A DNA stretch of 64,000 bases from Engelhardtia mirabilis (GTDB lineage: Bacteria > Planctomycetota > UBA1135 > GCA-002686595): the NCBI GenBank assembly GCA_007751255.1, contig CP036296.1, positions 6,138,001 through 6,202,000 on the forward strand, read 5' to 3'. The stretch's first letter is position 1, and every line of letters starts with the position of its first letter. The notes below the pieces were generated by a model. The model was not told the origin of the DNA and did not search any database. It saw nothing but the letters and a program-made list of their open reading frames with translations. Made by a program: the position numbers and the translations under genes. Below are positions 23,701-31,141 of this stretch, in pieces.

Positions 23701-26634
23701 GTGGCGCTCGGCCAGGGGCAGGGCCACCAACTTCGCCGTGCCGCCGATCCGCAGCACGCGCAGCTCGAGCTCGCCGCGGGTCTCCACCGCGAGCAGCACC
23801 GCGCGCCGCGAGCGGTCGGTGACGATCAGCACCTGGGCCGCCTCGCCCTCGGCGATGGCCTCGGCGTCCAGGAACAGCTCGATGCCGCCCGAGCGCAGCC
23901 CCACGTCGTTCGTGCCCTCGGTGCACACGATCACGCGCGCCTCGCCGACCACGCGCCCGCCGCTGCGCGGGTCCGCGGCCTCGAAGCGCACCAGGTAGGT
24001 CCCCACCCCCGGCGGCGTGGGCGTCCACTGGGCGCGGCCGTCGGGACCGGTGGTGAGCGGGATGCGCTGGATCTCCTGCTCGACGTCGTGGGGGAAGGTG
24101 AGGTCGGTGGGGATCCGCGGACCGAAGGCGTCGACCCACTCGACCTGGGTGTACGAGCGCACCTGGACCAGGCTCGCCGCGCCCTCCACCGACAGGGGAT
24201 TGCCGTTCGGGTCCTCCGTGATGACCGTCGCGTCCAGCGCCGCGCCGGGGCGGAACAGGCGATGCTCGGTCTCTACCCGCGCGCGGAAGGCGTGCTCGGC
24301 GACGAGGACCGTGCCGGTCCCGGTGACCTCGCGCCGCAGGGCGTCGGTGACCCGCGCCTCGACGGTGAACTCCCACTCGCCCGAATCCAGGCCGAAGGTC
24401 TCGAAGGCCACCTGGGCGCGACCGGCGGCGTCGGTCACCGCGCTCGTGCGTTGGACCTCCTCGCCGCTCCCGCCCCACCAATAGTTGTTGTTCTGCTGGC
24501 CGAGTCCGCGCTCGAACCAGGCGTAGGGGCCGCGCGGCGTCGGCAGGGACCAGTGCTGCTGGCGGCGCACGACGAACTCGACCTCGGCCCCGGCGACCGG
24601 CGCGCCCGCGTAGGTCGCGGCGACCACCTCGGCACGCACCTCGTCGCCGAGCACGAAGACCTCGGCGCGGCCGTCGTCGTCCTCGGGCAGCTCCACGCTG
24701 ACCTCGAACTCCGGACGCACGTACTCCTCCAGCCGGAACAGCTCGGACTGGCCGATCTGGCGGTCGCCCTCGAGGAAGCGCAGCTGGTAAGCGCCCAGGG
24801 TCTGGTCGACGGTGGTGGCGAAGGAGCCGCTGGCGGTGCCGAAGGTCGACAGGTCGAGCTCGCCGCTGGCGACGACTTCGCCGCGCGGGCCGTAGATCTC
24901 CCAGCGGGGCGCGCGGCCCACGGGCGGCTCCCAGGTGCCGTCCTTCGACAGGACCCGCGCCATGACGGAGAAGTACACCTCGTGCCCGGGCCGGTAGGCG
25001 GGGCGATCGGTGGTCACGTGCAGGCCCCACTCGGCCGGATCGGGTCGGGCGCTCGAGAAGAGCACGCTGTAGGCCGGCCCCGAGTCGGTCGACACGAAGG
25101 CCAGGATCTGGGTGTTGCGCGCGTCGCCCACGTCGATCCGCGCGAGGCCGTCGCCGTCGGCGGTGGCCCAACGCTCGCGCCAGACCCAGTCGCCGCCGTC
25201 GACGCGACAGCGCGCGCGCACATCGAAGCGCACCCCGCCCAGGGGCTCGCCGTCGGTGGCCCTGGTCGCCCACAGCCACAGGTCGCTGGCCGCGGCGTGG
25301 GTCACGAGCGCGGCGTCGGTGACCAGGATCAGCTCGCGTTCCTCCACGCCGCCGGCGCGCGCCACCAGCACGTACGCGCCGAGCTCCGGCGCCGGGTCGA
25401 GTTCCAGGTTCGCGTCGCGCCGACGGTAGTCGCCCACGTCGCCGGTCGCGTAGCTCCACGCGCGCTCGGGCGAGCGGCCCTTCACGTCGACCTCGCTCAA
25501 CCAGCTCCAGGGCGATTGGTCCGAGGCGTCGAAGTGGACGTCGCGGGCCGGATCGATGGGATAGAGGGCGAACTCGACCGCCTCCACGTTGCGCGTCTGG
25601 ATCCCGAAGCCCACCTGCGACCCGGGCAGGAACGCGCCGGGGGTCCACAGTTGGACCGAAGGTCCGGTCAGATCCCCGAGTCGATTGTTCGCGCCGTTCC
25701 ACCAGCGCGAGGAGTCCTGGCTGTAGTCGCCGCGCAACTGGCGATAGAGCGCGACGGCGCCGACGAGGTCCACCTCCAGCTCGAAACGCCCCTCCTCGTC
25801 GCGCGTGAAGCGACCGACGTTCTCGAGGTGCTGCGCCAGGGCCCACAGGGCGTCGTCGTGGGCGCTGGTCGCGCGGCCGATGGCGATGACCTGCTCCAGG
25901 TGCTCGATGGCCCGCGCTTGCTGCCGGGGGGTGCTCGCGACTTGCAACCCGAGGTGCGCCAGCACGAGGTGCGCGCGCCCGCGCTCGTCGTCGCCGCGCA
26001 CGAGGCGCAGCGCCTGCTCGGCGAGCTCGATCGGGATCTGTCCGCGGCCGTAGCCCGTGTCGAAGTCACCCGGGGCCCAGGGCGGCTGGGCCAGGCGCCA
26101 GAAGATCGACAGCCAGTGCTCGCGCGCCCGCTCGAGGTCGGACGAGCGCCCCCACCACTCGAGCGCCGCCGTGTAGTCCGCCAACGCCGGCCCGATGTTC
26201 CAAGTGCGCGTCCGGGCCCAGTCGAGGTCGCCGAGGGATTCGCGCGCCATGGCCCAGACCAGGTCGCGGTCCTCGACCCGCGTGTCCGCGGGCGAGAGCA
26301 CGCGCAGCGTCTCCCGCGCCGCGTCGATCACCGACGTGTCGCGCGTGTTCGCGGCGGCGCGCCAGCCGCTGTCGGCCAGTCCGAGCTCCAACCGGCGCCG
26401 CTGGGCGTCGGTCAAGTCCAGGTCGCCCGACTCGGCCTGCGCCTCGATGGCGCGCCACACGTCGTGGGCCGCGGCGTCGCTGCCCTCCGCGGCGAGCGCC
26501 TCGGCGCGGCGTACCTGGCTCTCCAGGTCCCACTGGAGCGGGCGCGTCGCCGGGTCGGGCGTGGCGAGGCCGAGGGCGGCGAGTCCGACCAGGGTCGAGA
26601 TCAGGGCGAGGGCGATGGCGATTCGTCGGAACAT
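20713..26634 (-). CDS. Bacterial alpha-2-macroglobulin family protein with thioester
   Basis: A 1973-residue exported protein. MFRRIAIALALISTLVGLAALGLA is a signal peptide or anchor without a lipobox (quoted here in part: core ALISTLVGLAALGLA). The N-terminal ~350 residues are helical and tetratricopeptide-like. Macroglobulin beta-domains follow (TDRPAYRPGHEVYFSV, DLTVRDHAGEPV). The thioester motif G-C1416-L-E-Q1419 lies in YPYGCLEQTLS, and an alpha/alpha-toroid complement-like domain surrounds it. Such proteins trap proteases by bait cleavage and covalent capture. The usual neighbour of the E. coli form, pbpC, is absent. This is the longest gene in the window and sits convergent to the hydrolase gene. 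Confidence 0.9.
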   Translation of the reverse strand: MFRRIAIALALISTLVGLAALGLATPDPATRPLQWDLESQVRRAEALAAEGSDAAAHDVWRAIEAQAESGDLDLTDAQRRRLELGLADSGWRAAANTRDTSVIDAARETLRVLSPADTRVEDRDLVWAMARESLGDLDWARTRTWNIGPALADYTAALEWWGRSSDLERAREHWLSIFWRLAQPPWAPGDFDTGYGRGQIPIELAEQALRLVRGDDERGRAHLVLAHLGLQVASTPRQQARAIEHLEQVIAIGRATSAHDDALWALAQHLENVGRFTRDEEGRFELEVDLVGAVALYRQLRGDYSQDSSRWWNGANNRLGDLTGPSVQLWTPGAFLPGSQVGFGIQTRNVEAVEFALYPIDPARDVHFDASDQSPWSWLSEVDVKGRSPERAWSYATGDVGDYRRRDANLELDPAPELGAYVLVARAGGVEERELILVTDAALVTHAAASDLWLWATRATDGEPLGGVRFDVRARCRVDGGDWVWRERWATADGDGLARIDVGDARNTQILAFVSTDSGPAYSVLFSSARPDPAEWGLHVTTDRPAYRPGHEVYFSVMARVLSKDGTWEPPVGRAPRWEIYGPRGEVVASGELDLSTFGTASGSFATTVDQTLGAYQLRFLEGDRQIGQSELFRLEEYVRPEFEVSVELPEDDDGRAEVFVLGDEVRAEVVAATYAGAPVAGAEVEFVVRRQQHWSLPTPRGPYAWFERGLGQQNNNYWWGGSGEEVQRTSAVTDAAGRAQVAFETFGLDSGEWEFTVEARVTDALRREVTGTGTVLVAEHAFRARVETEHRLFRPGAALDATVITEDPNGNPLSVEGAASLVQVRSYTQVEWVDAFGPRIPTDLTFPHDVEQEIQRIPLTTGPDGRAQWTPTPPGVGTYLVRFEAADPRSGGRVVGEARVIVCTEGTNDVGLRSGGIELFLDAEAIAEGEAAQVLIVTDRSRRAVLLAVETRGELELRVLRIGGTAKLVALPLAERHVPQTYLSIFAVQDGQLLTDSETLVVPPAQHVLAIDAELDREVYEPGDVATLDLTVRDHAGEPVESHLSVTLFDESLTAIAAEASGDPRLTYFGQSSWWRASRATSFERNAYGRFELTDEFGWRSEREAQGYRGPGDTVGVQYETRKVRAGVGGREAGDSDFFLGQGIERLGYAESATPAMSRDMALAGPPGVQFFALAGAGTPTASVRVDFRETALWDADVVTDADGAAQLKFTWPDSTTRWKLGAVACDEHSSFGLERRSAARTTLPLLLRLATPRFLVAGDEAVVSTLVRNDTDAAIPCQVLLTTPIAGFDAAQIVGPLAGGVVDSEAGMVTVPAGAEVTVDWLVRAGGAGEAKFMAMVASSERSDGIERILPVIEHGLDVVIAAAGVADSERAELVVDLPPARPGSTAVDVVITPSLASTAIAALPYLADYPYGCLEQTLSRFVPTVVALGALEELGFDREAVARSTFDPPSHVRAPDTEREATLPKIDAMVADGLERVLSMQRGDGGFSWWPGGSADAFMTGYAVWSLALALDAGVDVPRGAIENGARWLEQRLVQTEADTQLGAWELHAWAAARRSLEDAGGAKLQISEAVGRAFDLTYSGRQSLGAYGLAALLLAAHDLGRDEQAAVLLRNLADGVVREDGSGGVLQPGIAASGRLTAHWGDDGIGYRWSQDGTEATAFALRALLAVDPDNALVEPAIEWLVLNRRGARWKSTRDTAICVLALVDAVRARGELEAPGEFRLLVDGTEIGGGSFDPSRPWIQPLRWPVSNLGEGRHVVALEQQGPPRRLYWHVTARTFSIEERIAPRANELVVRRDVFHLAPRETLLAGTVFERVPLAHGDVVASGDRVEVVVTLHTRVPLEYVIVEDHKAAGFEAVELTSGGPAWAQELRADEVAQRFGDDPLALPQTTGDRQPLAGVGYTGRSQWVYRELRDTRVVSFIDRLPAGTWELRTTLRAQTPGTFAALPATAAAMYAPDLAGNSIELQLGVE

Positions 26635-26726
26635 GGCTGGTAGAGGGGACCGGGTGCGGCTCCGGCGTGCAACGTCACAGGGCGTACCTGTGTTGGGACG
26701 CCCTTGCAGCTAACCTCTCGGACAGC

Positions 26727-27353
26727 GTGCCGACCCTGATCGTCTTCACCCGTTGGCCCGAGCCCGGCCGTACCAAGACGCGGCTGATCGGCACCCTGGG
26801 GGCCGAGCGCGCGGCGCTGCTGCAAGCTGCACTGACCGCCCGGACCCTGGACGCCGCCAGGGAGGCCGCCGCTCGCATCCCGGGGCTGCGGATCCAGGTG
26901 CGCTTCGACGGGGGCGAGCCCGCGCGCATGGCCGGGCGCTTCGGCGACGACCTGACCTACCTGCCCCAGGGCCAGGGGGACCTCGGGGCGCGGCTCGCAA
27001 CAGCGCTGGGCAGCGCCTTCGCCGGGGGCGGGGGCCCCGTGGCCGTGATCGGGTCCGACTGCCCGGGCCTGGATTCCGACTTCCTGGTCGACGCCTTCGA
27101 AGCCATGTTGCCCGGGCGGGCGGTCCTAGGCCCCGCTCTGGACGGGGGTTACACCCTGCTCGGGCTGGTCGCGCCCCACCCGGCCCTGTTCGAAGGCGTG
27201 CCCTGGGGCACGGCCGGCGTCCTGGCCCAGACCCGGAATCGGGCCGAGGAGGCCGGACTGGCCGTCCACCTGCTGTGCCCCCTTGCGGACGTGGATCGCC
27301 CCGAGGATCTATCTTTGGTCGACGACCTCCTGAGCGAGCTCGACGGACTGTGA
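26727..27353 (+). CDS. DUF2064 / rSAM-selenodomain-associated glycosyltransferase-like protein
   Basis: A 208-residue nucleotidyl/glycosyltransferase-fold protein. GTG 26727 is chosen because the family begins with a strand like LIVFTRWPEPGRTKTRL, which follows directly. Further marks are VIGSDCPGL (DxD-like metal region) around residues 106-114 and LGPALDGGYTLLGL. The family is annotated from its fold as a GT-A type transferase related to CofC; its reaction is not established. No partner gene of the rSAM/selenodomain group is present nearby. It is divergent from the alpha-2-macroglobulin gene, with 92 bp between them. Confidence 0.82.
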   Translation: MPTLIVFTRWPEPGRTKTRLIGTLGAERAALLQAALTARTLDAAREAAARIPGLRIQVRFDGGEPARMAGRFGDDLTYLPQGQGDLGARLATALGSAFAGGGGPVAVIGSDCPGLDSDFLVDAFEAMLPGRAVLGPALDGGYTLLGLVAPHPALFEGVPWGTAGVLAQTRNRAEEAGLAVHLLCPLADVDRPEDLSLVDDLLSELDGL

Positions 27354-27528
27354 AGGCTATGTGAAGGCCGGCACAGTCCGCAGCTTCAGGGGATCATCAC
27401 GGAACCCTGATTCTGAATTGGGGGGCCGATTCAGGCCGACCGTGTTCCCTAGGGAGCCCAGCGGTAACCAGCGAGCACTCCCCTGCTCGACCGCCCAACG
27501 GCCTCTCCGCCCAGCGGCACTACGCTCC

Positions 27529-28755
27529 ATGCTCACTCTCGCCGGCCTGCTGTTGCTCCCCGCCGCAGTCCCCAAGGTCATCACCGTCGACGACAGCGGT
27601 GGCGCCGACCACGTAGCGATCCAGGACGCGGTCGAGGCCGCCGACTGGGGCGACACGATCCTGATCGACTCGGGCACCTACTCGAGCTTCACGGTCTCTT
27701 CCACCGCGTTGACCGTCGCCGCGCGCAAGGGCGCCGTGGTCGATCTGATCGGCACCGTCGCCGTGCTCGACATCGGCGCCGACGACCAGGTCCTGTTGTG
27801 TGGACTGCGCGCCCAGGGCAGCGGCGGCCAGCCGGCCCTGCGGGTGGAGAGCTGCGACGGCTCGATCATCATCGACGGCAGCCTGTTCATCGCCCAACTG
27901 GCACCCACGAGCCTCAAGCCCTGGGATCCGGTGGCCGGGCGCATCCGCGACTGCGCGGCGATCTCGCTGATCGACACGACATTCTTCGGCGCCGACAGCA
28001 ACAAGGCCTTCTCGGACCAGCCCGCCGGCGCCGGGCTGATCGCTGTCGACGCGCAGATGCACCTGGCGAACACCTTCGCGCAGGGCGGGCGAGGTTCCAA
28101 CGCCAAGCCGAACCACGCTGCTTCCGAGGGCGGCGCCGGCATCGTGCTCGACGGCGGCGTCTGCCATCTGCAGGGCTCGCACCTGTTCGGCGGCAACGGC
28201 GGCAACGGCCTCTCTTCGGCGCCGAGCTGCTCCGGCGCCGACGGCGGCGACGCCCTGACCTCCGTCGGTGCGCAGGTGTTCTACCGCGCCACGGACTTCT
28301 ACCCGGGCAACGGCGGCAACGGCGCCCTCGAGGGCTGCGGCTCGGGGCCCGATGGCAACGAGATCGCGCCGGTGGGCGGTTGGATCGAGGAGCTGCCTGG
28401 CACCGGCTTCGCCCTCGACGCCGGCCCGAGTCCCGCCATCGAAGGCCAATGGCTGCAGTTCAAGTGCAGCGCCCAGCCCTTCGACCTGGTCGTCCTCGCC
28501 TGGGGCTCCGCTCCCGACTTCAGCACCGTGCCCGGCCTCGACGGGCTGCGCCTGGTGGGCGAGCCGCTGAAATTCGTGAGCCTCGGACTCATCCCGCCCA
28601 GCGGCAGCATCTCGATCGGCCTCCCGGCGCCCCAGCTCGGGCCGGGCTTCGAGGCGATGACGCTCTACTTCCAGCTCCTGAGCTCGAACCCCCTCTCGCC
28701 CCTGAACGTGCTGGGCGAGAACGCCGTCATCGTCGTCCTCGACAGCGACGTCTGA
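27529..28755 (+). CDS. Secreted right-handed beta-helix protein, copy 1 of a tandem pair
   Basis: A 408-residue exported protein starting MLTLAGLLLLPAAVPK, a short signal peptide. It begins with ITVDDSGGADHVAIQDAV and GDTILIDSGTY, the N-terminal signature of pectin-lyase-like beta-helix (parallel beta-helix) proteins. Gly/Asn/Asp-rich turns (GGNGGNG) recur through the middle. The last ~110 residues (from about LDAGPSPAIEG) form a separate compact domain seen again in the next gene: VPGLDGLRLVGEP, then LGPGFEAMTLYFQLLSSNP. No catalytic residues are recognisable, so it may be a surface binding or structural protein. The next gene, 182 bp on, is a clear paralogue. Confidence 0.75.
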   Translation: MLTLAGLLLLPAAVPKVITVDDSGGADHVAIQDAVEAADWGDTILIDSGTYSSFTVSSTALTVAARKGAVVDLIGTVAVLDIGADDQVLLCGLRAQGSGGQPALRVESCDGSIIIDGSLFIAQLAPTSLKPWDPVAGRIRDCAAISLIDTTFFGADSNKAFSDQPAGAGLIAVDAQMHLANTFAQGGRGSNAKPNHAASEGGAGIVLDGGVCHLQGSHLFGGNGGNGLSSAPSCSGADGGDALTSVGAQVFYRATDFYPGNGGNGALEGCGSGPDGNEIAPVGGWIEELPGTGFALDAGPSPAIEGQWLQFKCSAQPFDLVVLAWGSAPDFSTVPGLDGLRLVGEPLKFVSLGLIPPSGSISIGLPAPQLGPGFEAMTLYFQLLSSNPLSPLNVLGENAVIVVLDSDV

Positions 28756-28937
28756 GGCGGCGCGGCCCCGTGCCGCACGTGAGCGCTCGATGATGGCGGC
28801 CCCCCGCGCACGTGGGTGGGCGAGACTTACGGGCAGCTTGCGCGCCAGAGGGGATCCTCCGGGGGACGACGTCCGTCGCAAGGACGGACCCCTTCGCGCG
28901 CAGTGCAGCTCCGTCCCCTCGGCCCACCCTCGCCCCC

Positions 28938-30161
28938 ATGTCGATTCTCGCCAGCCTGCTCGTCGCCACTCCCCTCGCCCAGACCATCACGGTCGACGAC
29001 AGCGGCGGCGCGGACCACGTCCAGATCCACCAGGCGGTGCAGGCCGCGGCCGAGGGCGACACGATTCTGGTCGCGTCCGGCAGCTACGCGGGTTTCGCGG
29101 TCGACGGCAAGGGGCTGACGATCGTCGCCGACCTGGGCGCGGTGGTCGACGTCCTGGGCAGCGTCGCCGTGGTCAACATCCCGCAGACCTCCGGTGTCGT
29201 GCTCTCGGGCCTGCGGGTCCAGGGCAGCGGCGGACAGCCGGGCCTGCGCCTGGAGAGCTGCTCCGGCTCGGTGGTGATCGACGCTGGGCTCTTCATCGGC
29301 GAGCAGGCGCCCGACACGCCCATGCCCTGGGATGGCGCCGGCGGGCGCGTGCGGGCCTGTGCCGCCGTCTCATTGATCGACTGCGCCTTCTTCGGCGCCG
29401 ACGCCGCCAAGGGCGTCGCCGACCAACCCGGGGGAGTGGGCCTGAGCTCGATCGACTCGGGGCTGCACTTCGCTGACGTGTACAGCCATGGCGGACGGGG
29501 CGCAGACGCCGAGTCGACCCATCCCGCGACCCACGGCGGCTCGGGCGTCGAGCTGATCGGTGGACAGTTCGTGGTGCAGGGCTCGCGCCTGTTCGGCGCG
29601 CCGGGCGGCGACGGCGTCGTCTCCGCACCGAGCTGCGCGGGCGCCGACGGCGGCCACGCCCTCGACAGCTACGCCTCGCGGGTGTCCCATCGCGCGACCG
29701 ACTTCTTCCCGGGGGCTGGCGGCGACGGCGCCGTGTCCGGCTGCGGCGACGGCAAGGACGGTCGCATGATCCAGCTCACCGGCGGCACCCTGCTGGAGAT
29801 GCCGGGCCCCAGTCGCGCGATCGACGCCACGCCCAGCCCCGCGCGGGAGGGCGAGTGGATCCAACTGCGCTTCCGCGCCACGGGCGGCGACCTGGCGGTG
29901 CTGGCCTTCTCGATCGAGCCGGGCTTCGGCAGCGTGCCCGGCCTCGACGGCCTGCGCCTGGTGGGCGAGCCCCTGCGCCTGCTGACCCTGGGCGTGGTGC
30001 CCCCGGGCGGCAGCATCGAGACCGCCTTCCTGGCCCCCGACCTGGGGCCTGGACTGCAAGCGTTCGCGCTGCACTGCCAACTGCTCAGCGCGAACCCCGC
30101 CGCGGCGCTGACCGTGCTGGGCGAGAACGACTACCTGCTGATCCTCGACGATCAGCTCTGA
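28938..30161 (+). CDS. Secreted right-handed beta-helix protein, copy 2 of a tandem pair
   Basis: A 407-residue paralogue of the preceding gene with the same layout: signal peptide (MSILASLLVATPLAQ), ITVDDSGGADHVQIHQAV, a Gly/Asp-rich beta-helix body, and the C-terminal domain VPGLDGLRLVGEPL with LGPGLQAFALHCQLLSANP. The two copies align along their full length with few gaps, so they come from tandem duplication. The last 10 bp overlap the end of the convergent glycosyltransferase gene. Function unknown; exported location is inferred from the signal. Confidence 0.75.
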   Translation: MSILASLLVATPLAQTITVDDSGGADHVQIHQAVQAAAEGDTILVASGSYAGFAVDGKGLTIVADLGAVVDVLGSVAVVNIPQTSGVVLSGLRVQGSGGQPGLRLESCSGSVVIDAGLFIGEQAPDTPMPWDGAGGRVRACAAVSLIDCAFFGADAAKGVADQPGGVGLSSIDSGLHFADVYSHGGRGADAESTHPATHGGSGVELIGGQFVVQGSRLFGAPGGDGVVSAPSCAGADGGHALDSYASRVSHRATDFFPGAGGDGAVSGCGDGKDGRMIQLTGGTLLEMPGPSRAIDATPSPAREGEWIQLRFRATGGDLAVLAFSIEPGFGSVPGLDGLRLVGEPLRLLTLGVVPPGGSIETAFLAPDLGPGLQAFALHCQLLSANPAAALTVLGENDYLLILDDQL

Positions 30162-31141
30162 GCCGAGCGCACCGCGGTCAGGACGGCGTCGACCTCGATC
30201 CCGTTCATCGGCCGGCTGCCACCGCGCTCGGGCGCGCGCACGATCACGTGCCCGGGGCCGAAGGGCCCGGTCCGTTGCGGATCCGCGGGGCCGAAGAGGG
30301 CCACGCAGCGCACGTCGCAGGCGGCGGCCACGTGCATCGGCCCTGTGTCGCAGCCGACGTAGAGGGACAGGCGACGGTAGAGCGACACGAGCTGCGGGAT
30401 CGAGGTGCGGCCGACCAGGTCGCGGATCCGCGCGCCGTCGGCGGCCCCGCAGGCGGCCGCGGCCCAGTCGCGATCCTCGGGGCCGCCGGTCAGCACGATC
30501 GAATGACCGTGCTCGGCCAGGGTGCGTGCGAGCTGCGCGAAGCGTTCGGGAACCCAGCGGTTGGGCGGCTTGCTGGCGCCGACGTTGACCGCGATCGGAG
30601 CGGCGCCGAGCTCGGCCACGAGGGCCTGCGCCCAGGCCTCCGCCTCAGGCTCGCGCGGGAGCTCGCGCATGGGCGTGAGGTCGGTCGCGCCCAGGTGCGC
30701 CGCGAACTCGAGGGCCTGGAGGATCATCGGCGCGCGGCGATCGCCGGGGGCGATGTGCTCGGAGTGCAAGAGCCAAGAGAGCTCCTTTGCGCGTGCGCGG
30801 TCGTAGCCGACCGTGCGTGACGCGCCGCAGAGCCGCGCGACCAGGGCGCTCTTGAGAATGCGCTGGAGGTCGAGGACGACGTCGTAGCGCTCCGCGCGCA
30901 GCTCGCCGACGAAGGACAAGAGACCCGCGATGCCGCCACCGCGCTTCCACAGGTGCACGCGATCCACCCACGGATGTCCCTCGACCAAGGGTAGCGCCAG
31001 GTCGTGCACGGCCCAGCCCACGTGCAGGTCCGGGCGCGCGCGCCGCAGGGCGCCGGCGCAGGCCAGGGCGCCGGTCACGTCGCCCAGGGCGCCCAACCGC
31101 ACGATCAACACGCGCGCGGGAATCGAGTCGCCGGCCGTCAC
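30152..31141 (-). CDS. Glycosyltransferase family 9 (heptosyltransferase-like)
   Basis: A 329-residue protein of the ADP-heptose:LPS heptosyltransferase fold. Motifs include ARVLIVRLGALGDVTGALA near the N terminus, the linker region INVGASKPPNRWVPE, LTGGPEDRDW, and YVGCDTGPMHVAAACDVRCV with the D-T-G-P-M-H nucleotide-sugar site, then LFGPADPQRTGPFG. GT9 enzymes add heptose to lipid A-core oligosaccharide, which suggests a Gram-negative-type envelope. The GTG start at 31141 overlaps the stop of the metalloprotease gene (GTGA), so the two are coupled, although their functions need not be linked. Confidence 0.9.
   Translation of the reverse strand: MTAGDSIPARVLIVRLGALGDVTGALACAGALRRARPDLHVGWAVHDLALPLVEGHPWVDRVHLWKRGGGIAGLLSFVGELRAERYDVVLDLQRILKSALVARLCGASRTVGYDRARAKELSWLLHSEHIAPGDRRAPMILQALEFAAHLGATDLTPMRELPREPEAEAWAQALVAELGAAPIAVNVGASKPPNRWVPERFAQLARTLAEHGHSIVLTGGPEDRDWAAAACGAADGARIRDLVGRTSIPQLVSLYRRLSLYVGCDTGPMHVAAACDVRCVALFGPADPQRTGPFGPGHVIVRAPERGGSRPMNGIEVDAVLTAVRSAQS

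Noticed and set aside
22945..26643. A 1232-codon plus-strand frame opposite the alpha-2-macroglobulin gene
   Set aside because: It mirrors codon positions of the real gene, is rich in Arg, Gly, His and Val, and has no signal, domain or start context.
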